64,000 bases of DNA from Symsagittifera roscoffensis (lineage: Eukaryota; Xenacoelomorpha; Acoela; Convolutidae): the NCBI RefSeq assembly GCF_963678635.1, contig NC_087069.1, forward strand, positions 12,468,530 through 12,532,529, read 5' to 3'. Made by a program: the position numbers and the translations under genes. How positions within the stretch are numbered: the stretch's first letter is position 1; every line of letters begins with the position of its first letter. Positions 1-8,413 of the stretch are shown here, in pieces. The notes beneath the pieces were generated by a model. The model worked only from the letters and a program-made list of their open reading frames with translations. It made no database searches and was not told the DNA's origin.

Positions 1-3000
1 TCAAGTACAACGACTGGCTCGGGGGACTCAACAGCTAGCAGCAACGCAGGTCCGGATGCTATGACATGGGCAAGCACTTGGGAGATGATGAACAGGACTC
101 TAGAGGCCTTCGCCACGAGGAACACTGACTCGAGCGATAGGAGGGACGGAAAATCAAGAAAAACTTTCAAGAAGCCAAAGGAATTCAAAGACGACTCCGA
201 TGGATGCATCGACACTTGGGTGGAAGTGATGAGATTACACCTGGAGCAAGATAACTTAAATGATGAAAGACAAGCATGCACGGCCATACTCAGCAACTTA
301 GAAGGCACGGCATTAAAATGCGTGGTCGCAAAGAAGGAAGAAGAACGCGACACCGCGGACAAGATCTTCGAGATATTACTGAATCGATTCGGGTCAGGCA
401 TGAAGGGTCACCAAGCGATGATGCGATTTGAAAAGAGAAGGCAGAGGGACGACGAGTCAATAGATCGGTTCCTAGATGATCTCGAGAGCTTGAGAAGAAG
501 GAGTGACCCAGAGGAGTCGACAAACAGAAGAAACTTCAGCATTGCCTCGAAGTTCATTGATGGGGTAAAAACTGAAGCAATTGCCAAAGTGAAACAGGAT
601 CTGGCTGCGAAAGAAATAGAGCAACGACTAAAGCTGGAGATCGAAAAACAGAATTTTAACGAAGCATTAACCGGATCGAACCCAACACCAGAGGCTGTAC
701 CAGGCTCAACAAAGACCGGGAATTGTAACACTGTAAAAATGGTGACAGGTAAGCCTTTTGGCATATCGAAAATCGGGGCAAGAATAATGTCGATAATCAC
801 AGTGGGCGGCCATGAGGTAACCAGAAACTTGAGCGAACCGAGCGACCAGACAAAAATGCACATTGACGTGTACGCAGATTACTTGAGTTATATAAGCCCA
901 CAAACGACTTCTAGAGCGCTGAGAGCACTACTCATGAGAGGGGGCAGCAAGTCGGTACGTGTTGATAACAGATATACTGAAGCTTATGGTCCACACGAGG
1001 TGATGCTAAATATAGACGGGATCAACATCTACACCAATACAAAGATAACATGTGACGAAGACCTAATTGGGCAAATCTACGTAGGGAAAGAAGAGTTGAA
1101 AGTGAGATCGATTGGACACTGCGCCATGCTTGAAGAAGATGCAATGCACATCGGGACGGAGGCAGATGTGACAGGGCACGTGCTAGATATAAGTGGCAAA
1201 AAGACTCAATTGCGTGGGTTACTGGATACGGGAGCAGTCTTGAGCGTCATACCAATCGAAACTTGGGAGAAGATGGGCTTTGACAAAGGTGACTTGATAG
1301 ACTCGAGAATACGGTTGTCAGCTGCAAACAAAGGGGCCCTTCGGGTGCTGGGCAGGACGCCGATAATAGCCCTCAACTTGGGGGAACGTAACCTGTGGAT
1401 GAGTTTTCTTGTAGTAGAAAACCTAGATGAGTCTGACCAATTCATTTTGGGCAGAGACTTCATCAGGAAATTCGACGTAACGATTGATCTAAATAACGCA
1501 ATGTTCAGGATACGGAACCCGGATAGGAGGTACGCAATCAAACCGGTAAATTTAATAATGGCAAATGAAAACAAAGCACCGGTATTCTTGAGTAGGAGGG
1601 TGAGGCTAAAAGCTAATGAAGCGGCAATCGTAAGCTTGAGGATGAAAAATTACAATGAACTTAGTGACAACAAGCAAGTGTGTATAGTTCCGAATCCTAA
1701 TAGTCAAAGTGCTGCTGTTTTAGGAAGATCATTCTCGATAACGAAGAGCGGCCTCTGCGTCAGTGTTTTGTTGAATACCCTTGATATACCGATCACGATA
1801 CAGAGAGGGAGGAAACTGGGATATGCTTTACCGGTTAAAACTCGATATGAAACGATTGAGAACTCAAAACAAAATGAAGTTGTTGATTGTCCCAATCACA
1901 GGGACAAAATTTGTATCTTGAGACGATTGCAGAAAATAAAAGATTCATCAGGTCTTATTAAATCACTTAAGTCAGAAACGGACGATGGGCTGTCGAGCTG
2001 TTCGAACTTTCCAGAGCGACCCACACTAGATGAAATGCAGACTGATAAACCGGTGCTGCCGGAGATTGAACATTTGAGGGGCAAACTGAAAGATGAACAG
2101 CTCGAAGCCATCAAGGACGTACTAGAGCGGAACGAGGAAGTTTTTTCGAGGCATAAGGCGGATATCGGGTGTTGTAATTTTGTTGAGCATGAAATAGAAT
2201 TAGAGGAAAACGCGGTACCACACAGGGAGGGGGCGAGGCGAATGACCCCACACAAATCGGACGCGTGTAGAAAAAAAATCGAAACGTTACTAGAGTATGA
2301 CATGATAGAACCATCCAAGTCACCGTGGGCGTGTGGAGTAGTGATGGCCAAAAAGAAAGGCGACCAGTTAAGGTTTTGTTGTGACTTTCGATACCTGAAC
2401 TCCGTCACGGTGAAGGATGCCTATCCCATACCTAGGATTGATGAGAGCCTCTCGAAGTTAGGTGATGCAAAATTTTTTACGACTCTTGATTTAGGCTCGG
2501 CCTTTTGGCAGGTACCACTACGGAAGCAGGACAGGGACAAGACAGGGTTTGCCTGCGAGTTTGGTCTGTTTCAATGGAAACGGATGCCGTTTGGACTTTG
2601 CAATGCCACAGCCACGTTTCAGCGATTGATGGCACACGCGCTGATAGGCGTGACAAAGAAGTATGGCAACCTGGTAATGTGCTACGTGGATGACGTGGTA
2701 ATAGCAACGCCAACACTGGAAGACCACATTGAGAGACTAGACGAAGTGTTTGCATGCATGAAGAGGTCGGGGCCAAAGTGTAAACCATCAAAGTGCGAGA
2801 TACTCAAGGACTCAATAAAATACTTGGGCAGGATGGTAGACAAGCACGGCATCAGACCTGATACGGACGCCGTGGAAGCAGTCCTGACCTGGAAATCACC
2901 GAAGACAGAGCACCAGTTGATGAGCTTCCTGGGTTTCGCTAATTATTATAGAGAGTTCATCAAAGGCTATGCAGACAAGGTATACCCGATGCAACAATTA

Positions 3001-5076
3001 ATGAGACACAAGGGCAAGAAGTTCACGTGGAACAACGCAGCAGAAGAGTCATTTCAGAGAATAAAGAAAGAGCTATGTGAGGCACCAGTACTGGGTATGC
3101 TGACTGAGAAAGGGATGTACGTGCTGGACACGGATGCGTCGGTAGTCGCGATTTCTGGGACTCTCCACCAAGAACAAGAATGGAATGGGAAGACAGTCTT
3201 GAGACCAATAGCGTACGGGAGCAAAGTCCTGAGTGACACGGAAATGAAGTACGGAGCACCGAAAGCGGAGATGTTCGCGGTGGTTACCTTTGTCGAGAAA
3301 TACAGGGCATACCTGGGCAGTGAGCCATTCAGGTTGCGAGTCGACAACAGAGCACTGAGCTGGCTGAAAACGTACTCAATGGACCAAAGTTACATTGGGA
3401 GGTGGATAGTTCGCCTAGACGGATACAACATGATAATTGAGCACAGAACGCGAGATAAACATCAGAATGCCGACAGCTTGAGTAAGAAGACGGAGTTCTA
3501 TGAGAGACAAGAGCAAAGAGAAGCAGACAGACCTGAAATCAAAGATGGCTTCTCATTTATGGACAAGGAAACGTACGACAGTCTTCCACTCACGAGATGG
3601 CTGGACAAGTCAGGCAAACCGATAGAAGATCATCCTGAATTGCCTAAAAAGCCTCCAGAGAAGACCATCTTGAAGAAGAGCAAGGGGATTCCGATTGAGA
3701 TTATACTCAAGTCGAAGATCGTGAGGGAGACGCTCAAGACAAAAGGCTATGATCTTAACCAGGTGGAAGCAGGAACTGCACAGATAGATGATGACTTAAT
3801 GAGGTTGCTCGAGAAACTATCAGATGATAAGCCCGTGATCCAAGAGAAGGGTCAAGAGAAACCGGAATTCGCTATACTTCGGAGAAAAGAGACAGTGAAC
3901 GATACTGACTCATCAAGAGGAAGCGTCACTGACAGCAAAGACGTCGTGCGGTCACTAGTTGACAAAATCCCCGAAAACATTCTGGAGCAGACCAAGGTTA
4001 GGAAAAAGAAAGTGACGTTCAAAGAAGATACTGAACACCTGGGACTAGGTCAAGAGTCCGGGGAGTGTTCCAGGTTCACGGAAGAAGGAACCGGAGAAGG
4101 AAAATTGTCCGGGGAGCGTGAAGGATGGGATGAAGACTCGGATGGGAGCAGCGAAAACCAAGACAGTCTGTGCATGATATTGGCGGAAGAGAAGACAAGG
4201 CACCACGACAGGGAGTTACAGACGGATCCATCTTCAGGAACATACAACATGGACATACAGGAGATGCGAGGTGGTGAGGAACTTGAGAAAATTGCGGTTG
4301 CAAGGAAACCATTCAGGGAACTAACATGCAACTCAAATATCAGAACGAATCTGGTGCCAGAAGATGATATGAAAATCGTGAAAAGGATGATATGCGTGAA
4401 ACTGAGTGAGGACATCCACAACCCTGGTGAGATGAATGGACAAATCATGGCGCTAAAGGAGCATGTCAAGGCGAGATATAGGCTGTCAGACCTAATAAGA
4501 GCCCAGAAGAATGACAAAATGACAAGTAACCTCTCCAAATGGATCCAGTCGGGGGTCAAGGAGAAGGGGGAACTTGAGGAAGACAGCTACAAGATCTTGA
4601 GCCAGTTCTACAAAGAAAAGAAAGACTTACTTTATCACACAGCTGAGGGGGTGGTAGCGTGTAAGAGGAGAGATGAGGAAAAGATATTACACAAACACAA
4701 CCTCATCATACTACCACAATTGTACCAGACGGAGGTGCTTTTCAGATCACACGACCAGATGGGCCACCAGGGGATAGACAAAGTACAACAAAGGATACTT
4801 CACAGGTTTGATTGGCCAGGAATGAGAAAAGCTTGCGAGAGATGGGTGAATGCCTGCCTGGCATGTCTCCAGGTAAAAGACCCAAGGAAGATGAAGTTTC
4901 CACTCAAGTCAGTTGAGAGCTCAGAGTTCAATGACGTGGTGCAGATAGACCATCAAAAAGTTTGCATAACAGAGTCGGGATATAATCAGATACTGGTTAT
5001 AATAGATCACTTCACAAAGTTGGCGGAAGCGGTTCCGTGCCAGACAGCCTCGGCCGAAGAGCATGTGATCATCTGA
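1..5076 (+). CDS. Gag-Pol polyprotein, 5'-partial: capsid region, protease, RT, RNase H, integrase zinc domain
   Basis: The frame is open from base 1, so the protein starts upstream; the first ATG here is at 61 and residues below count from it. Order: Gag capsid-like helical region (about 35-185); aspartic protease with LLDTGAVLSVIP (about 387-398) and the later ILGRD; RT with TTLDLGSAFWQV and the catalytic YVDD (residues 875-878, bases 2683-2694); RNase H with VLDTDAS (about 1021) and RVDNRALSWL; integrase HHCC zinc finger (HDQMGHQG ... CLAC); and the first catalytic Asp in VQIDH. No CCHC knuckle lies between capsid and protease, which is unusual. The frame ends at TGA inside the integrase core, and the rest continues in the next entry in the -1 frame. 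It would act in cytoplasmic particles and at chromosomal integration. Ty3/gypsy assignment follows from RT-RNase H-integrase order. Confidence 0.93.
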   Translation, partial: SSTTTGSGDSTASSNAGPDAMTWASTWEMMNRTLEAFATRNTDSSDRRDGKSRKTFKKPKEFKDDSDGCIDTWVEVMRLHLEQDNLNDERQACTAILSNLEGTALKCVVAKKEEERDTADKIFEILLNRFGSGMKGHQAMMRFEKRRQRDDESIDRFLDDLESLRRRSDPEESTNRRNFSIASKFIDGVKTEAIAKVKQDLAAKEIEQRLKLEIEKQNFNEALTGSNPTPEAVPGSTKTGNCNTVKMVTGKPFGISKIGARIMSIITVGGHEVTRNLSEPSDQTKMHIDVYADYLSYISPQTTSRALRALLMRGGSKSVRVDNRYTEAYGPHEVMLNIDGINIYTNTKITCDEDLIGQIYVGKEELKVRSIGHCAMLEEDAMHIGTEADVTGHVLDISGKKTQLRGLLDTGAVLSVIPIETWEKMGFDKGDLIDSRIRLSAANKGALRVLGRTPIIALNLGERNLWMSFLVVENLDESDQFILGRDFIRKFDVTIDLNNAMFRIRNPDRRYAIKPVNLIMANENKAPVFLSRRVRLKANEAAIVSLRMKNYNELSDNKQVCIVPNPNSQSAAVLGRSFSITKSGLCVSVLLNTLDIPITIQRGRKLGYALPVKTRYETIENSKQNEVVDCPNHRDKICILRRLQKIKDSSGLIKSLKSETDDGLSSCSNFPERPTLDEMQTDKPVLPEIEHLRGKLKDEQLEAIKDVLERNEEVFSRHKADIGCCNFVEHEIELEENAVPHREGARRMTPHKSDACRKKIETLLEYDMIEPSKSPWACGVVMAKKKGDQLRFCCDFRYLNSVTVKDAYPIPRIDESLSKLGDAKFFTTLDLGSAFWQVPLRKQDRDKTGFACEFGLFQWKRMPFGLCNATATFQRLMAHALIGVTKKYGNLVMCYVDDVVIATPTLEDHIERLDEVFACMKRSGPKCKPSKCEILKDSIKYLGRMVDKHGIRPDTDAVEAVLTWKSPKTEHQLMSFLGFANYYREFIKGYADKVYPMQQLMRHKGKKFTWNNAAEESFQRIKKELCEAPVLGMLTEKGMYVLDTDASVVAISGTLHQEQEWNGKTVLRPIAYGSKVLSDTEMKYGAPKAEMFAVVTFVEKYRAYLGSEPFRLRVDNRALSWLKTYSMDQSYIGRWIVRLDGYNMIIEHRTRDKHQNADSLSKKTEFYERQEQREADRPEIKDGFSFMDKETYDSLPLTRWLDKSGKPIEDHPELPKKPPEKTILKKSKGIPIEIILKSKIVRETLKTKGYDLNQVEAGTAQIDDDLMRLLEKLSDDKPVIQEKGQEKPEFAILRRKETVNDTDSSRGSVTDSKDVVRSLVDKIPENILEQTKVRKKKVTFKEDTEHLGLGQESGECSRFTEEGTGEGKLSGEREGWDEDSDGSSENQDSLCMILAEEKTRHHDRELQTDPSSGTYNMDIQEMRGGEELEKIAVARKPFRELTCNSNIRTNLVPEDDMKIVKRMICVKLSEDIHNPGEMNGQIMALKEHVKARYRLSDLIRAQKNDKMTSNLSKWIQSGVKEKGELEEDSYKILSQFYKEKKDLLYHTAEGVVACKRRDEEKILHKHNLIILPQLYQTEVLFRSHDQMGHQGIDKVQQRILHRFDWPGMRKACERWVNACLACLQVKDPRKMKFPLKSVESSEFNDVVQIDHQKVCITESGYNQILVIIDHFTKLAEAVPCQTASAEEHVII

Positions 5077-7061
5077 TAACGCATTGGATATCGCGGTATG
5101 GTTGTCCAATAACTTTCCAGTCGGACAACGGCAAAGCTTTTGTGGGGGACTTGACAAAAGAATTGATGAAGAGATCGCACATTGCTCAAGCACACTCGAC
5201 GACCTATCATCCACAGACCAATGGGTTGGTAGAGAGACAAAACAGGACACTGGTCAACATGTTAAGGGTGTACTGCTCAAGATACATGACGGACTGGGAC
5301 AAATACCTGCCACAGGTAGTAGGAGCCTACAACAGTACACAGCACTCAACTACGGGCATCAGTCCTTTCATGATGTTGACGGGCAGGGAGAGAGCAATGC
5401 CTCTGACATTCTTTTACCCGGAATACGAGGGGAAAAGGACGTCGCCTCAGGCATACGTGAAAGAAGCGATCAAAAGACAACAGGAGTTGAACGAGCTATG
5501 CAGGAGGAACACGGCGCAAGCGCAAATGAGGCGACGCAGGAAATACGACGAAAAAATATTAAGAGCAAAGCCATATGAAGTGGGCCAATACGTGTGGGTC
5601 TTCCAAAATGTAATACCGCCCAAGGGAACAAAGAAACTACTGAAGAAGTGGAGGGGACCATTCATGATAACGGAGGTTCATCAACAAGGACGGTTCTATC
5701 GCTTGAGTACTGGGCGAGCGGCACATTATGAAAATCTGAAGCCTCACGTCCCGTCCCCAGAGGATTGGTGCATACCGAAGGACATGGAGGGTCTTGAGTA
5801 CCTGGTGGTAGAGCCAGCGTGTGAAGTGAATGAGAAAGGCACTCGAGAGAAAAATGATGGTAATGAGAACTTGAGTTTGGACGACAATGAAAAGATAGGA
5901 GTGGAGTCTGATGCAGGATCATTTGTAGAAGAAGACTGGAACGACCCGGAGCAAGACGAGGTGCCGAAGTGGATGGAGCCGGATCGACCAACACCACCGG
6001 AAACCAGGACTGGCAATCGTAAACGCACCGGCATGAGGTACAACAGGTACGGGGATGACTTCTTGATCGATAAGATACAGCCAGACAAATTGGGCGAGGA
6101 ATTACTGAAGGCAGGCGAACTGGAAGCCGGAGAGGAATGGCAGGTCATTGACGATGGTGGTCATTATCCGCAGGCTGATTACTCGACGCCAGAATTAGAA
6201 ACGGATCTCGAACAGAGTGAGATAGAGAGGAGGGAGAACACGAACTTGAGGATTCTAGAGTGGATGCGTGATGTCAAAGACGAGAGCCGCGAAGGACAAA
6301 GCATTCAGCAAGTCGATGTATCAGCAGCAAATTACATGAAGACAGAGGACCCTTTTTTCGGATGGACGGCAACAGACAGGCCACTGGACATTCCTCAGGA
6401 CAATTCAGACCCGACAACATCGACGGGGACGTCGATAAATATTTTTGTCCGGGGAGTGGGGGTAGGACTTACCCACACCGAAAATTTGATAATAAAGAAG
6501 CTCAAGGAAGTGAGAGAAACGAGCGAATTGGAACTGGAGGAAGAAGAGCCAGAGCCTACTATAGGTCGGAATTTCAAAACGAAATTCGAAATACCCAAAG
6601 AATACTCGGAGAATATCATGATAACGGATAGCGACTTCATCCTGTCAAACAGGACCAGCGCGATCTGCATCACGGCGGACATGAGTTTCAAATCAAGATT
6701 GGAAGCTGACTTCAAAAGAGAGTACCAGAATGTAGAGTTTCTGTTCAGACAGAGACCAGGACTGGGAGGGATGGCAGCGCTTCCACCGTCAGTGGCACAA
6801 GTCCCGGGCAAAAATCTGTGCTTCCTAGTAACGAGGGTCAATGACAGGAACACAATAGATCCCGAACACGTGATATTGGCACTAACAAGATTACGAGACT
6901 TCATGATTGAAAGAGGGATAACAGAGGTCTCAATGCCGGTGTATGACCCAAACAGGGGCAAACTGAGCCCAAGGGAATTGTACGCTATCCTACATGTGGT
7001 CTTTGCAGAAACTGAGATAATGGTGTATCTTCATAAGAAGTACTACTTGAGCATCGCCTGA
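5037..7061 (+). CDS. Integrase core and C-terminus plus macrodomain-like tail (continuation of Gag-Pol)
   Basis: This frame has no ATG at its head and continues the integrase of the preceding frame after a one-base break. Seen: second catalytic Asp in TFQSDNGKAF, catalytic Glu in TNGLVERQNRTL, and a GPY/F-type module (KKWRGPFMITEV) near residues 200-235. A long acidic, probably disordered linker follows. The last ~130 residues (from about 540) read CITADM, then a basic helix, LCFLVTRV, a helix, GITEVSMPVYDPNRG, and a VF-x-T-x-I-x-VYL strand before the stop. That order matches the macrodomain fold of the TARG1/Poa1p type, where the segment after MP normally holds a glycine-rich loop; here it is VYDPNRGKLS. 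Integrase is certain. The macrodomain is inference from pattern. Alternative: an unrelated alpha/beta tail. Confidence 0.85.
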   Translation: MPDSLGRRACDHLITHWISRYGCPITFQSDNGKAFVGDLTKELMKRSHIAQAHSTTYHPQTNGLVERQNRTLVNMLRVYCSRYMTDWDKYLPQVVGAYNSTQHSTTGISPFMMLTGRERAMPLTFFYPEYEGKRTSPQAYVKEAIKRQQELNELCRRNTAQAQMRRRRKYDEKILRAKPYEVGQYVWVFQNVIPPKGTKKLLKKWRGPFMITEVHQQGRFYRLSTGRAAHYENLKPHVPSPEDWCIPKDMEGLEYLVVEPACEVNEKGTREKNDGNENLSLDDNEKIGVESDAGSFVEEDWNDPEQDEVPKWMEPDRPTPPETRTGNRKRTGMRYNRYGDDFLIDKIQPDKLGEELLKAGELEAGEEWQVIDDGGHYPQADYSTPELETDLEQSEIERRENTNLRILEWMRDVKDESREGQSIQQVDVSAANYMKTEDPFFGWTATDRPLDIPQDNSDPTTSTGTSINIFVRGVGVGLTHTENLIIKKLKEVRETSELELEEEEPEPTIGRNFKTKFEIPKEYSENIMITDSDFILSNRTSAICITADMSFKSRLEADFKREYQNVEFLFRQRPGLGGMAALPPSVAQVPGKNLCFLVTRVNDRNTIDPEHVILALTRLRDFMIERGITEVSMPVYDPNRGKLSPRELYAILHVVFAETEIMVYLHKKYYLSIA

Positions 7062-7567
7062 GTCGGGTACACGGGGGTATCGAGTCGGGTGTGAGGGAGG
7101 AGTCTTGAGTTAGGTACTGGGGTGCGGCGCAGGTAAAGGGATCTTAAGATGTGATTGGCATGACAATTAAAATTTTAAAAAAGAAAGGAATTAACGGTGC
7201 TAAAACATAAAATGAATCTGCATGCTTTTAAGGATATTCCAATTGAATTGTTTTAAGTGAAATGAGAATGATAAGATTTTAACCATAATGGTAGAAGGGG
7301 GGTCTCTAGGTTAGGAATGTGACATGTTAAGTTTTAATATGCTTTCTGTTTTCAGATCAAGTTTGAAAAACAAAGTTGAAAATCCAACTATACTCAAGCG
7401 AGAAACAGAAAGAGAAATCTTGATTGAACTCGCGATAATCCGCACCTACAGCAAGTATTTGCAAGGGAACATTTCTAGAGAATTCTTGAGTTGGGTAATA
7501 CTTAAGTCGGTCAGGTAATTCTTGAGCTGGTTAACACATACCTATATACATCCCGAAGTCACGAAGA
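7062..7567 (+). other. Non-coding spacer between pol and downstream coding block, with purine tract
   Basis: About 500 bases without a convincing frame; the 64-codon open stretch at 7324 has no recognisable content. AGAAGGGGGG at 7293-7302 resembles a polypurine tract of the sort that primes plus-strand synthesis, here internal to the element (compare the central purine tracts of some retroviruses). Three CTTGAG copies occur. It could hold a splice acceptor or subgenomic promoter for the downstream frames; I see no direct proof. Confidence 0.5.
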
Positions 7568-8413
7568 ATGGCAGACCGATTCTGGAATTCCATGCCCGCG
7601 GCCCTGAAGAAGCCCACTCTTGATGAGCTGTACAGACGCCTGAGGGACCTGGACTATACCCAGATAGACGAGAGAATGGCAGTAATGCTGAATGCCATCC
7701 TCCAGTTGGAAGACCAGGGTGAGTGCAGGGAGTCTGCAACGGAGGCTGTCTTGATGATCGGGTACACCACCGAGGGTATATCAAACCAAGAACAGACCAG
7801 ATGGTTGTCTTGGAACGTGGATGGAGGAGTAAGGGGCTTTGACTTGGCAAGGAATCCTGGCCTGAGTAACAACACTGAATATGGCGCAGGGGAGTTCCCA
7901 CTACCGGTTAGGCCAACAGCAAGATCTACAAGCCAGGGCTCGAGTAGGGTGCCGTCGATGACGCGAGCGCAACAGACGACCGAAGCATATCCGGATCTGG
8001 GTGTTCTAAAGAAAGAGCTCGAGAAGGCGCAGAAGGAAAGGAACAAGGCGAACCTCGATCGGGATCAGGCGAAGCTGGATCGGGAGAAGATTCAGCTGGA
8101 GAGAGACCAGGCAGTCAACGAGCGAGATCAGACTCTGAGGTTACTTGAGATGCTAAAAGTTGAACATCAGCAGGAACTAAGGGTGCGGGAGAGCGCCGCG
8201 AATCGTGATCAACTGAAGTCGGAGTTGGAGAGAATAGAACAGCGCCAACGTGAGCTTGACGCACAGAAGGGAGCCAGGCCAAAGGAGCGAGTAGTGACCA
8301 GCTCGAGGCCAGAGTCGCGCATGGAGGTGGATGAAGCTCCCAGGGCAAGAGGACGGTTCAACCTTGACCGCGAGGCCAGAGAACACATGAGTGAAGGGTT
8401 GGATACCGAATGA
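7568..8413 (+). CDS. Coiled-coil protein, N-terminal half of the SGNH-containing cargo protein
   Basis: ATG in reasonable context after the spacer. Residues 1-140 are of mixed composition with no motif I recognise. Residues about 143-235 form a highly charged heptad-like coil (KELEKAQKERNKANLDRDQA and following K/R-D/E-Q repeats), predicted to oligomerise. The frame ends 23 bases into the next frame. Because the next frame lacks an ATG, I read the two as one protein of roughly 1,170 residues interrupted by a one-base change in a short G run near 8397-8399. A coiled coil upstream of an esterase domain is reminiscent of LINE ORF1 proteins of the CR1/L2 type, which also couple nucleic-acid-binding regions to an esterase. 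The function here is not known. Confidence 0.7.
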   Translation: MADRFWNSMPAALKKPTLDELYRRLRDLDYTQIDERMAVMLNAILQLEDQGECRESATEAVLMIGYTTEGISNQEQTRWLSWNVDGGVRGFDLARNPGLSNNTEYGAGEFPLPVRPTARSTSQGSSRVPSMTRAQQTTEAYPDLGVLKKELEKAQKERNKANLDRDQAKLDREKIQLERDQAVNERDQTLRLLEMLKVEHQQELRVRESAANRDQLKSELERIEQRQRELDAQKGARPKERVVTSSRPESRMEVDEAPRARGRFNLDREAREHMSEGLDTE

